A DNA stretch of 21,854 nt from positions 1 through 21,854 of the forward strand of contig CAYQYT010000022.1 in the NCBI GenBank assembly GCA_964421815.1. Direction: 5' to 3'. The translations under genes and the position numbers were made by a program. Of the stretch, positions 1 through 7,167 are shown in pieces (within the stretch, counting starts at the first letter, position 1; every line of letters begins with the position of its first letter). This DNA comes from DTU089 sp964421815 (GTDB lineage: Bacteria; Bacillota; Clostridia; Oscillospirales; Acutalibacteraceae). Below the pieces are notes generated by a model. That model saw only the letters and a program-made list of their open reading frames with translations, did not search any database and was not told the DNA's origin.

Positions 1-3
1 TTT

Positions 4-25
4 AACACCATAGGGGGTGTTTTTT
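4..25 (+). terminator. Rho-independent terminator of a gene left of the window
   Basis: Short hairpin with arms AACACC (4-9) and GGTGTT (16-21) followed by a T run (20-25) on the plus strand. The T run is only on the plus side, so it most likely ends a rightward gene lying outside the window and converging on proS. The stem is short, so confidence is moderate. Confidence 0.5.
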
Positions 26-84
26 GTGCTGTCCGTACAATTTGGGGCAGTTCACGAAATCCAAGCGGTTTTTTAATATTCATT

Positions 85-1524
85 TTAATATGCTTTGCCC
101 CAATATACCATGTGTTTTGCGGGCTTTCCGCAACAAACACATACATCGGAAAGATTCTCCTGTTCAAAGGGAATACAACGGGATCCTACACCTGTGAGTT
201 CCTTAACTTTGTCCTCACATTCTTCTTCACCGCACCACATTGCTTTAATAAAACCGTCGCCGTTTTCCTGAAGTTTTGCATTGATTTCATCAATGGTTGT
301 GCAAGCAAAAGTACGTTTATTAAGGTTATCAAGAGCCTTATTGTATATTGCTTCAGCAAAATCATTCAGAACTGATGCAACACTTTCTTCAAGATTATCA
401 AGAGATACAAAGATTTTTTCTCTGTTGTCGCGTCTCACAAGAACACATTGATTGTTTTCAATGTCCTTGGGACCGATTTCAAGACGAACAGGAACACCCT
501 TCATCTCGTATTCGGCAAATTTCCAGCCCGCAGAGTTGTCGGAATCGTCAACCTTAACCCTGAAACTCTTGGAAAGACGGTCACGGAGTTCATAAGCCTT
601 GTCAAGAACACCGGGTTTGTGCTGAGCAATGGGAAGAATTACAACCTGAATGGGTGCAACATCCGGAGGAAGAACAAGACCGTTGTTATCGCCGTGCGAC
701 ATAATAATGGCACCGATAAGTCTTGTTGTGGAACCCCAAGAGGTCTGGTGAACATAGGAAAGTTTGTTTTCCTTATCCTGATAGGTCATATTAAAAGCTC
801 GTGCAAAGCCATCACCGAAATAGTGGGATGTTGCGGCTTGGAGAGCCTTACCGTCGTGCATAAGAGCTTCAATAGCGTATGTAGCAACAGCGCCTGCAAA
901 TTTATCGCTTTCAGTTTTTTTACCTTTAACAACGGGCATACAAAGAGATTTCTCGCAGAAATCCGCATATACGTTAAGCATACATTCCGTTTCATCAATC
1001 GCTTCCTGTGCGGTTGCGTGAACAGTATGGCCTTCCTGCCAGAGAAATTCTCTTGTTCTGAGGAAGGGACGGGTTGTTTTTTCCCAACGCACAACACTGC
1101 ACCATTGATTATAGAGTTTCGGTAAATCCCTGTGTGACTGAACTATTTTTGCATAATGTTCGCAGAAAAGAGTTTCGGAAGTGGGACGAACGCAAAGTCG
1201 CTCCTCCAATTTTTCGCTTCCGCCGTGTGTTACCCAAGCAACCTCGGGTGCAAAGCCTTCAACATGGTCTTTTTCTTTCTGCAAAAGGCTTTCGGGAATG
1301 AAAAGAGGCATATAAACATTTTCATGTCCTAACTCTTTGAATCTTGTATCAAGGATTTTTTGAATATTCTCCCAAATCGCATAACCGTAAGGGCGAATAA
1401 TCATGCAACCTTTGACACTTGAATAGTCAATAAGGTCAGCTTTTTTTACAACATCCGTGTACCATTGAGCAAAATCCACATCCATTGACGTGATTGCTTC
1501 AACCATTTTTTTCTGTTCTGCCAT
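85..1524 (-). CDS. proS: Prolyl-tRNA synthetase, archaeal/eukaryotic-like short form
   Basis: Class II aminoacyl-tRNA synthetase that charges tRNA-Pro with proline in the cytoplasm. The 479-residue length and the absence of the large editing insertion between motifs 2 and 3 place it in the short archaeal-like (type 3) ProRS class found in many Clostridia, not the long E. coli type. Visible signatures are RPTSE (about 113-117), the motif 2 region around RWEKTTRPFLRTREF (146-160) with WQEGHT following, and a C-terminal zinc-ribbon-like part with CGEEEC and CVCCGK followed by the family's C-terminal tyrosine. The ATG at 1524 has an AGAGGATG ribosome site. It begins 13 nt after the end of the ACP-like gene, so the two are almost certainly one transcript from the promoter at 1811-1839. 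No terminator is visible directly downstream on the minus strand. Confidence 0.97.
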   Translation of the reverse strand: MAEQKKMVEAITSMDVDFAQWYTDVVKKADLIDYSSVKGCMIIRPYGYAIWENIQKILDTRFKELGHENVYMPLFIPESLLQKEKDHVEGFAPEVAWVTHGGSEKLEERLCVRPTSETLFCEHYAKIVQSHRDLPKLYNQWCSVVRWEKTTRPFLRTREFLWQEGHTVHATAQEAIDETECMLNVYADFCEKSLCMPVVKGKKTESDKFAGAVATYAIEALMHDGKALQAATSHYFGDGFARAFNMTYQDKENKLSYVHQTSWGSTTRLIGAIIMSHGDNNGLVLPPDVAPIQVVILPIAQHKPGVLDKAYELRDRLSKSFRVKVDDSDNSAGWKFAEYEMKGVPVRLEIGPKDIENNQCVLVRRDNREKIFVSLDNLEESVASVLNDFAEAIYNKALDNLNKRTFACTTIDEINAKLQENGDGFIKAMWCGEEECEDKVKELTGVGSRCIPFEQENLSDVCVCCGKPAKHMVYWGKAY

Positions 1525-1537
1525 TTTTCATCCTCTT

Positions 1538-1768
1538 TTATTTCATATTTTCTTCAATAAACTTTACTAAATCTCCGACAGTTGCAATGTTTTCCAAAGC
1601 CTCGTCCGAAAGTTCAATTTCAAAATTGTCCTCAACATCCATTGACAAATCTGCCAAATCAAGTTCATCCAAACCGAAATCGTCGGCAAGTGATGCCTCG
1701 GGTAGAAATTCGTCATCATCAATCTCGAAATAATCACATATAATGCGTTTAAGTTTTTCAAAAACCAT
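1538..1768 (-). CDS. Acyl carrier protein-like protein lacking the phosphopantetheine serine
   Basis: A 76-residue acidic protein that aligns without gaps to fatty-acid ACPs over its whole length, including the DVEDNFEIELSDE helix-II/III region and the IATVGDLV motif near the end. In canonical ACP the phosphopantetheine arm is attached to the serine of the Asp-Ser-Leu motif. Here that motif reads Asp34-Glu35-Leu36, with Glu encoded by an unambiguous GAA codon, so the protein cannot be loaded in the usual way. It is the first gene of a unit with proS (13 nt gap), with a good ribosome site (GGAGGGTG) and its own promoter. It may be a carrier protein turned into a binding or regulatory partner, but its role is unknown. 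The fold assignment is firm; function is open. Confidence 0.9.
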   Translation of the reverse strand: MVFEKLKRIICDYFEIDDDEFLPEASLADDFGLDELDLADLSMDVEDNFEIELSDEALENIATVGDLVKFIEENMK

Positions 1769-1810
1769 AAAACACCCTCCGAAGATTCAACTTCAAGATT
1801 TAACTAATAA

Positions 1811-1839
1811 ATTGTATTAAGTTTACGCTGTTTTGTCAA
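1811..1839 (-). promoter_or_regulatory. Sigma-A-type promoter for the ACP-like gene and proS
   Basis: On the minus strand a perfect -35 TTGACA (1839-1834) and a -10 TACAAT (1816-1811) are separated by 17 bp. Transcription would start about 35 nt upstream of the ACP-like start codon. This gives the ACP-proS pair a promoter separate from the riboswitch-controlled ribU upstream. Confidence 0.75.
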
Positions 1840-1906
1840 TAGTTTTCGGCAAAAACAGATTATGAACAGTTAAATACTTATAAGATTATATGGCATCGGA
1901 CACGGA

Positions 1907-2482
1907 TTATTCGTGAATTTTAAAAAGCTTTTTATATTCTTTAAGAATTGCGGGAGAAATTAAATTATAAATTAAAATGTTGGAGCCGGCTTTTATAACA
2001 TTAAATGCAACACAAACTCCCAAAAATCCCTTAACAAATGCGGAAAATTCAAGATTCATAAAGGCGGAAGTTAACCAAATGTTCATCGGAATCATAACGA
2101 TTACTACAACAATAACACCGCATATTCCCGATATTACCGCACCCTTTATGCCGGGTAATTTTTTCTTAATAAAATACAAAGTGAGAACCATAAGCCCGGA
2201 TGACAAAAAATGCATCAAAAAGCCGATTATACCACTGGATGCACTTACGGTAATTGACTGTATAAAACACACCACCAAAAGACTGCACAAGGCATAAACG
2301 GGTCCTAAAATTGCCGAGCAAACAAGAATGGGGACATCCGCAAATTCCATTTCATAAAAGGGCGCTGACGGGAAAATCGGAAATCTTACGGTAACCATAA
2401 GAACAAGGGATAATGCCGCCAGAACTGCTGCGGTAGTGAGTCTTTGAAGCTTCTGTTTGTTTGTGTAATTAGTTTTTTTCAT
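1907..2482 (-). CDS. ribU: Riboflavin ECF transporter substrate-binding (S) component
   Basis: A 191-residue integral membrane protein with about six hydrophobic segments. As an S component of an energy-coupling-factor transporter it would capture riboflavin and dock with a shared EcfT/EcfA module encoded elsewhere. Sequence support: the N-terminal KLQRLTTAAVLAAL helix that typically contacts EcfT, and the APFYEMEFADVPIL stretch at about 40-53, which matches the RibU-type FxxYxxxDxP pattern. The strongest functional evidence is the FMN riboswitch in its leader, which links the gene to flavin homeostasis. The ATG at 2482 follows AAAGGTGTG. No convincing terminator separates it from the ACP-like gene, so some readthrough is possible. 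Confidence 0.92.
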   Translation of the reverse strand: MKKTNYTNKQKLQRLTTAAVLAALSLVLMVTVRFPIFPSAPFYEMEFADVPILVCSAILGPVYALCSLLVVCFIQSITVSASSGIIGFLMHFLSSGLMVLTLYFIKKKLPGIKGAVISGICGVIVVVIVMIPMNIWLTSAFMNLEFSAFVKGFLGVCVAFNVIKAGSNILIYNLISPAILKEYKKLFKIHE

Positions 2483-2506
2483 AATAACACACCTTTCAAT
2501 AAAAAA

Positions 2507-2531
2507 ATTGCCCCGAAAGACTCAGGGCAAT
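2507..2531 (-). terminator. Riboswitch expression-platform terminator upstream of ribU
   Basis: On the minus strand, a 10-bp stem (5' arm 2531-2522, 3' arm 2516-2507, including one T-G pair) with a 5-nt loop is followed by seven T residues (2507-2501). It lies between the FMN aptamer and the ribU ribosome site, as expected for transcriptional attenuation when FMN is bound. Its 5' arm and loop contain AGTCTTTCG, which is the exact complement of a segment inside the aptamer. Confidence 0.85.
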
Positions 2532-2565
2532 TATAAAAGGTTTCATTTAAAGAAATAATCTTATG

Positions 2566-2677
2566 AAATCTTCTTTCATCCGGACTATACCGTCGGTTCA
2601 GGAATTTCACCTGATCAGTCTTTCGACTCGCAGACTTTACTGCCGGTGGGGACTTGCACCCCGCCCTGAAGTTTCGT
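2566..2677 (-). ncRNA. FMN riboswitch (RFN element)
   Basis: Read on the minus strand, the conserved RFN core is present in order: AGGGCGGGGTGCAAGTCCCC, ACCGGCAGT, the TGCGA junction, GATCAGG/CCTGAACCGACGGT, then TAGTCCGGATGAAAG and the closing GAAG that pairs with the initial CTTC (P1). This is the textbook flavin mononucleotide aptamer. It would reduce ribU transcription when FMN is abundant, through the terminator at 2507-2531. An apparent open reading frame across this RNA is a shadow and is not annotated. Confidence 0.97.
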
Positions 2678-2683
2678 AAGTAT

Positions 2684-2711
2684 ATGATAACACAATATAA
2701 CAATTTGTCAA
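2684..2711 (-). promoter_or_regulatory. Promoter for the FMN riboswitch and ribU
   Basis: Minus-strand -35 TTGACA (2711-2706) and -10 TATCAT (2689-2684) with 16-bp spacing. Transcription would start just ahead of the aptamer's P1 stem. It is back to back with the tyrS promoter, their -35 boxes being about 38 bp apart. Confidence 0.7.
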
Positions 2712-2748
2712 GAAAAATTAAATATAATTAAATAAGTATATGTAATTG

Positions 2749-2777
2749 TTGACTTTCATACATATTTATAATATAAT
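2749..2777 (+). promoter_or_regulatory. Sigma-A-type promoter for tyrS
   Basis: Plus-strand -35 TTGACT (2749-2754), 17-bp spacer and a perfect -10 TATAAT (2772-2777). The leader would be only about 30 nt, too short for a T-box riboswitch, so this tyrS seems not to be tRNA-sensing. Confidence 0.8.
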
Positions 2778-2813
2778 TTTAGAGGTCAAAATATATTATC
2801 AGGAGAAAAAACA

Positions 2814-4037
2814 ATGGGTATTTATGAAGAATTAGTTGCACGCGGACTTATAGCACAGGTTACAAACGAAAATGAAATCCGCGAAATGATAAATGGCGGC
2901 AAAGCAAAATTTTATATCGGCTTCGACTGCACCGCCGACAGCCTTACCGCAGGTCACTTTATGGCGCTTACACTTATGAAGCGTCTTCAAATGGCAGGCA
3001 ACACTCCCATCGCCCTTATCGGCGGCGGTACAACAATGATCGGTGACCCCTCCGGCAGAACCGATATGAGAAAAATGCTCACAAAAGAAGATATTGCACA
3101 CAATGCGGATTGCTTTAAACGTCAAATGGAGCGTTTTATTGAGTTTGGCGAGGGCAAAGCACAAATGGTCAACAATGCAGAGTGGCTCCTCAACCTTAAC
3201 TATGTTGAACTTCTTCGTGAAGTTGGCGCATGCTTTTCCGTTAATAATATGCTCCGTGCCGAGTGTTATAAACAACGTATGGAAAAAGGACTCTCTTTCC
3301 TTGAATTCAACTATATGATTATGCAGAGTTACGATTTCTACTACTTGTTCAAAAACTACGGCTGTAATATGCAGTTCGGCGGCGATGACCAATGGAGCAA
3401 TATGTTGGGCGGTACGGAACTTATCCGTAAAAAACTCGGTAAAGATGCCCACGCAATGACCATCACACTTCTTACTGACTCCCAGGGCAAGAAAATGGGT
3501 AAAACCGCGGGTAATGCCGTATGGCTTGACCCCGAGAAAACAAGCCCCTATGATTTCTATCAATATTGGAGAAACGTTTCCGACGATGACGTGCTCAAGT
3601 GTATTCGTATGCTTACATTCCTTCCCCTTGAACAAATTGATGAAATGGACAAATGGGAAGGCAGCGAACTGAACAAGGCAAAAGAAATCCTTGCCTACGA
3701 ACTTACAAACCTTGTTCATGGGGAGGAAGAAGCAAACAAAGCGCAGAACGCGGCTAAAGCTGTTTTTGCAGGTGGCGGTAACTCCGAAAATATGCCCACC
3801 ACAAACCTTGATGACGGAGATATGTCTGAGGACGGTATCGGAATAATTGACGCTATGTGCAAGGCAAATCTTTGTTCCTCCCGTGGTGAAGCAAGACGTC
3901 TTATTCAACAAGGCGGCGTCAGCGTTGACGATGTTAAGGTAACCGACCCCATGTATATAATACCTGTTGCAGATTTTGAAAAAGGTTATGTAATTATAAA
4001 AAAGGGTAAAAAAGTTTTCCACAAAATTGTTAAATAA
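2814..4037 (+). CDS. tyrS: Tyrosyl-tRNA synthetase
   Basis: Class I aminoacyl-tRNA synthetase of 407 residues that charges tRNA-Tyr. Features in order: the HIGH-equivalent in CTADSLTAGHF (39-49, reading TAGH instead of HIGH), the tyrosine-binding GGDDQWSN region (189-196), the KMSKS-equivalent KMGKT (227-231), and a C-terminal S4-like RNA-binding domain beginning around SSRGEARRLIQQGG. Length is typical of bacterial TyrRS. The start ATG follows AGGAG at good spacing. It leads a plus-strand run in which the HD gene starts 8 nt after its stop codon. The relaxed HIGH and KMSKS motifs are within what is tolerated in this family. Confidence 0.98.
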   Translation: MGIYEELVARGLIAQVTNENEIREMINGGKAKFYIGFDCTADSLTAGHFMALTLMKRLQMAGNTPIALIGGGTTMIGDPSGRTDMRKMLTKEDIAHNADCFKRQMERFIEFGEGKAQMVNNAEWLLNLNYVELLREVGACFSVNNMLRAECYKQRMEKGLSFLEFNYMIMQSYDFYYLFKNYGCNMQFGGDDQWSNMLGGTELIRKKLGKDAHAMTITLLTDSQGKKMGKTAGNAVWLDPEKTSPYDFYQYWRNVSDDDVLKCIRMLTFLPLEQIDEMDKWEGSELNKAKEILAYELTNLVHGEEEANKAQNAAKAVFAGGGNSENMPTTNLDDGDMSEDGIGIIDAMCKANLCSSRGEARRLIQQGGVSVDDVKVTDPMYIIPVADFEKGYVIIKKGKKVFHKIVK

Positions 4038-4045
4038 GTATATTT

Positions 4046-4582
4046 ATGAGTAAGTTATACAGAGCATATATCGCCTCATACCGAATGGATGCTCCCGATT
4101 GGGAAAACTATCTTAAATATGCCGGCGATATTTACAACTCCCCCCAGCTCCAAAAGTTAAGTGCCTTTGAACAACACTTCAAAATTAACCGTTTGCAACA
4201 TATACGAAGTGTTGCCTATTTGAGTTTTTTGGTTTCCCGTAGATTGGGGTTGGATTACAAAAGTGCTGCCCGTGCCGCAACAATGCACGATTTGTTTTAT
4301 TACGATTGGCGGGAAGATGATTTGAGCCACAAGTTGCATGGTTACAGGCATCCCGGTACTGCATTAAAAAATGCGTACTATCTTTGCGGTACTCTTAACA
4401 AAAAGGAAGAAGATATCATAAAAAAACACATGTGGCCCTTGACCGTTATACCTCCGAAATATCCGGAAAGTTTAGTGGTTACAATGATGGACAAATACTG
4501 TGCCACAATCGAAATGATTTACTCATCTTCAAAAAAATACCGCGATAAATTCCACGTGTTAACAGGAATAGATGGTGAATAA
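4046..4582 (+). CDS. HD-domain metal-dependent phosphohydrolase
   Basis: A 178-residue soluble protein with the HD superfamily metal site: His52 (NRLQHIRSVA), His81-Asp82 (TMHDLFYY), further histidines at His102 (GYRHPG) and His128 (IKKHMW), and Asp149 (MMDKYCA). Such proteins hydrolyse phosphate esters of nucleotides or related compounds; the substrate is not readable from sequence. It starts 8 nt after tyrS with no clear Shine-Dalgarno sequence, which suggests translational coupling. Its TAA stop overlaps the next start in a TAATG arrangement at 4580-4584, so it and the CmpB-type membrane protein are probably made together and may share a role. Confidence 0.85.
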   Translation: MSKLYRAYIASYRMDAPDWENYLKYAGDIYNSPQLQKLSAFEQHFKINRLQHIRSVAYLSFLVSRRLGLDYKSAARAATMHDLFYYDWREDDLSHKLHGYRHPGTALKNAYYLCGTLNKKEEDIIKKHMWPLTVIPPKYPESLVVTMMDKYCATIEMIYSSSKKYRDKFHVLTGIDGE

Positions 4583-5424
4583 TGACTGTTTTAGATTATA
4601 TTTTCTATTTTTTCTTTTATAGTTTCATAGGATGGTTCTTTGAGTCCTGCTATTGTTCCATTCGCCCCAAAAAATGGGTGAACAGAGGATTTTTGAGAGG
4701 TCCCGTTTGCCCCATATACGGCACAGGTGCTTTGGTCATAATGATAGCTTTAGTTCCGTTGAGGGATTTAACAGAAAACCTCTATGTTAACGAGTTAATC
4801 ATATTCATTGTTGGTATGGTACTTTGCGATATTGTAGAGTTTATGACAAGTTATATTATGGAAAAACTCTTTAATGCGCGATGGTGGGACTACTCAAACA
4901 AAAAGTTCAATATACAAGGCAGAATCTGTTTAACTCACACTTTGTACTGGGGAACCGCTTCCTGTCTGTTTGTTTTCATATTGGAACCCATAATCGACCT
5001 TTATGTTGTTGGACAGGTTAATGAGGCTTCGAGGAACATTTTAACCTATATCTTTCTTACAGTATTTGCTTTTGATTTGCTTGATACTGTTATACATGCA
5101 CTGGGAATACGTAATATATCAAGTAATTTCAAAAAGATTTCCGAAGAAATCAGCGAATTCGCTGTATATGTTTATTCAACAATAGGCGGAAAGTCGGAAA
5201 GCGACTCGGAAAACCTAAAGAAAGAACTTGATGCAAAATTCGACGAAATAAATGCAAATTACCATAAATTCAAGGATGATATTAAAGATAAAAAAACAAA
5301 GTCGCAACAACGTTTGTTTAAAGCATTCCCCTTTTTGAAGGACGGTATGGCAAAGCAAGATAAACTCCTTGAAGATCTATTGTCAGACTTAAAAGAAAAA
5401 ATAACAAATTATATTAACAAATAA
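4582..5424 (+). CDS. CmpB-family (putative ABC-transporter type IV) membrane protein
   Basis: A 280-residue protein with about five hydrophobic segments in the first 175 residues and a charged, coiled-coil-like cytoplasmic tail (about 180-280). The pattern GFLRGPVCPIYG (36-47) and WWDYSNKKFNIQGRICL (101-117) is characteristic of the widespread Firmicutes family annotated as putative ABC transporter type IV / CmpB (PF06541). The true function is not established, and the transporter label is weak. It overlaps the HD gene stop by one base (TAATG), and the ADH gene follows 18 nt downstream. The Lys/Glu-rich tail is a possible partner-binding region. Confidence 0.8.
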   Translation: MTVLDYIFYFFFYSFIGWFFESCYCSIRPKKWVNRGFLRGPVCPIYGTGALVIMIALVPLRDLTENLYVNELIIFIVGMVLCDIVEFMTSYIMEKLFNARWWDYSNKKFNIQGRICLTHTLYWGTASCLFVFILEPIIDLYVVGQVNEASRNILTYIFLTVFAFDLLDTVIHALGIRNISSNFKKISEEISEFAVYVYSTIGGKSESDSENLKKELDAKFDEINANYHKFKDDIKDKKTKSQQRLFKAFPFLKDGMAKQDKLLEDLLSDLKEKITNYINK

Positions 5425-5442
5425 AAAAGCGGAGGGAATTTT

Positions 5443-6648
5443 ATGAATTTAAAACACGCATATTACAGAACCTACCAAAAGACAATGAAAGCCGCAGTTA
5501 ACTTCCTTGACTGGACTCCACCGGAGGTAATTAAGGGTGCAGGTTCCGTAAAAGAATTGCCCAAACTTATTAAAAAAAAGGGTTTGAGCAATGTTCTTGT
5601 TGTAACCGATAAGGGTCTTATGGGATTGGGACTTCTTAATCCTCTCTTTGAGGCACTTGAAGCCGAGGGAATCAAATATTCCGTATTTGACAGCGTGCAA
5701 CCCAACCCCACTATCTACAATGTGGAAGATGCTCTTAAAATGTACAAGGAAAACAACTGTGAAGGATTCATCGCATTCGGCGGCGGTTCTCCCATGGACT
5801 GTGCAAAAGTTACAGCCGCAAGAGTTGTAAAGCCCAACCAGACCCCCTCCGATATGAGAGGCGTTCTTAAAGTTTTAAAGAAACTCCCCCCCTTCTTCGC
5901 AGTCCCCACAACGGCGGGTACTGGTTCGGAATGTACCATTGCCGCGGTTATCTCAAATCCCGACACGCATGAAAAGAATTCAATTATGGACCCTGTTCTC
6001 CGTCCGAAATTCGCAATTCTTGACCCCGAACTTACTGTGGGACTTCCTCCCCACATAACTTCAACAACGGGTATGGACGCTCTTACACACGCAGTTGAAG
6101 CATACATAGGAAAAAGCAACACAAAGCAGACCGAGGAAGATGCAATAATTGCCACAAAACTTGTTTTTGAAAATATCGAAACAGCATATAAGGACGGCTC
6201 AAACATTGAAGCGAGGGAAAATATGCTTGTAGCCTCTTTCCATGCAGGTCTTGCTTTTACAAGAGCATACGTCGGCTATGTTCATGCAATTGCACATAAC
6301 CTTGGCGGTATGTATAACATTCCCCACGGACTTGCAAATGCAGTTATTCTCCCCTATGTTCTTGACTATTTCGGAGAATCCGCATATAAAAGACTTGCGG
6401 AACTTGCCGATGTTGCAGGTGTATCAGGCCCCGCACAAGGTGAACGTGAGAAAGCCAAAAACTTTATTGCCGCAATAAGAAAACTTAATGAGAATATGGG
6501 AATACCCGATAAATTCGAACAAATTAAGGACGAAGATATTCAACTTATTGCAGAGCGCGCTCTCAAAGAGGGTAATCCCCTCTACCCCGTTCCGAAAATT
6601 ATGGACCTGGAAGACTGCAAGGCAATCATTAAAAAATTGCAGAAGTAA
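5443..6648 (+). CDS. Iron-type (group III) alcohol dehydrogenase
   Basis: A 401-residue NAD(P)-dependent dehydrogenase of the Fe-ADH family, probably interconverting an alcohol and an aldehyde in fermentation. The nucleotide-binding GGGSPMD is at 113-119, and TTAGTGSE is at 156-163. All four metal ligands are in place with normal spacing: Asp212 and His216 (MDALTHAVEAY), His281 (YVHAIAH) and His295 (IPHGLAN). It has a strong ribosome site (GGAGGG) and lies 18 nt after the CmpB gene, so it is the last gene of this plus-strand unit, which ends at the terminator at 6649-6686. The substrate cannot be assigned; butanol-, propanediol- or other dehydrogenases are all possible. Confidence 0.93.
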   Translation: MNLKHAYYRTYQKTMKAAVNFLDWTPPEVIKGAGSVKELPKLIKKKGLSNVLVVTDKGLMGLGLLNPLFEALEAEGIKYSVFDSVQPNPTIYNVEDALKMYKENNCEGFIAFGGGSPMDCAKVTAARVVKPNQTPSDMRGVLKVLKKLPPFFAVPTTAGTGSECTIAAVISNPDTHEKNSIMDPVLRPKFAILDPELTVGLPPHITSTTGMDALTHAVEAYIGKSNTKQTEEDAIIATKLVFENIETAYKDGSNIEARENMLVASFHAGLAFTRAYVGYVHAIAHNLGGMYNIPHGLANAVILPYVLDYFGESAYKRLAELADVAGVSGPAQGEREKAKNFIAAIRKLNENMGIPDKFEQIKDEDIQLIAERALKEGNPLYPVPKIMDLEDCKAIIKKLQK

Positions 6649-6686
6649 AAACAAACTCTACCGAGGTTGCTCGGTAGAGTTTGTTT
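6649..6686. terminator. Bidirectional terminator between convergent genes
   Basis: Near-perfect long hairpin with CTACCGAG (6658-6665), a GTTG loop and CTCGGTAG (6670-6677), extended by ACAAACT/AGTTTGT. It has a T run on the plus side and an A run (T on the minus strand) on the other side. It ends the alcohol dehydrogenase unit from the left and the DUF2383-like gene from the right. Confidence 0.92.
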
Positions 6687-6687
6687 T

Positions 6688-7122
6688 TTAAAGAAAACTT
6701 CTGATTTCATCAGCAAGTTTTTCTTCGATTTTTATAAGTTTCTTGGCAATATCTTTGACCCTTTCTTCTGCGGCACCGTATTCATTCAGGTACTTGTTAA
6801 GAGATTTAACACCCATATTGCAACCGTCAGTTATTAAATCGGCAATGGTTTCATCCGATTCTTTTAGGGCAAGTTTCATATTGGTTTTCACCCAAGACAT
6901 ACCTTTTGCAACGGGATTCGGTTCCTTTCCCCTGTCTTGATACTCCTTTAAAAGTTCTTGGAGTTCCCTGTCAAGTTCAATGTGTTCATTTTTACAGTCA
7001 ACAAGAAAGTTCTTTAATTCAGCGGACTTCACATCGTCAAGCACATCATCAATTGAAGAAATACCCATCTTAACTCCGGCATCACATTCACGCAGTAACC
7101 TTATTGTATCTTGTTCTATCAT
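6688..7122 (-). CDS. DUF2383-like four-helix (ferritin-like) protein
   Basis: A 144-residue, mainly helical, charged protein. The heptad-like pattern and the KNEHIELDRELQELLKEY stretch (about 44-61), followed by a GKEPNPVAKG turn and two more helices, resemble the DUF2383 / PA2169 ferritin-like four-helix families; E46-H47 could be part of a metal site, but a full di-iron set is not evident. Function unknown. It lies 45 nt after the glycoside-hydrolase-like gene and may be co-transcribed with it. Its start codon lies inside a perfect 10-bp hairpin whose loop holds the Shine-Dalgarno (feature at 7116-7144), suggesting translational control. Confidence 0.65.
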   Translation of the reverse strand: MIEQDTIRLLRECDAGVKMGISSIDDVLDDVKSAELKNFLVDCKNEHIELDRELQELLKEYQDRGKEPNPVAKGMSWVKTNMKLALKESDETIADLITDGCNMGVKSLNKYLNEYGAAEERVKDIAKKLIKIEEKLADEIRSFL

Positions 7123-7144
7123 AGAATCACCCTTTCTATGATAG
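7116..7144 (-). promoter_or_regulatory. Hairpin burying the start codon of the DUF2383-like gene
   Basis: Perfect 10-bp inverted repeat: CTATCATAGA at 7116-7125 and TCTATGATAG at 7135-7144. In the minus-strand mRNA the 9-nt loop is AAGGGUGAU, which contains the ribosome-binding site, and the AUG (7122-7120) is paired in the 3' arm. This layout would limit initiation until the stem opens, by heat, a protein, or upstream translation. The geometry is directly visible; the regulatory role is inferred. Confidence 0.55.
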
Positions 7145-7167
7145 GTTAACCAAAAAACTAAAGTATA

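Noticed and set aside
42..103. Inverted repeat TTGGGGCA/TGCCCCAA around the proS stop codon as a terminator
   Set aside because: The arms are separated by about 46 bases and no T run follows on the minus strand.
448..1125. 225-codon plus-strand frame opposite proS
   Set aside because: Shadow of the proS reading frame with no domain signature or ribosome site.
2479..2703. 74-codon minus-strand frame upstream of ribU
   Set aside because: It is the FMN aptamer and terminator RNA read as protein; the conserved RFN sequence explains it fully.
2778..2813. T-box leader for tyrS
   Set aside because: The leader from the clear promoter is only about 30 nt, far too short for a T-box.
2832..4022. 396-codon minus-strand frame opposite tyrS
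   Set aside because: It lies entirely antisense to a certain tyrS, its translation is Cys/His-rich with no recognisable domain, and no ribosome site supports it.
5715..6206. 163-codon minus-strand frame opposite the alcohol dehydrogenase
   Set aside because: Antisense to a well-supported gene, no recognisable motif.
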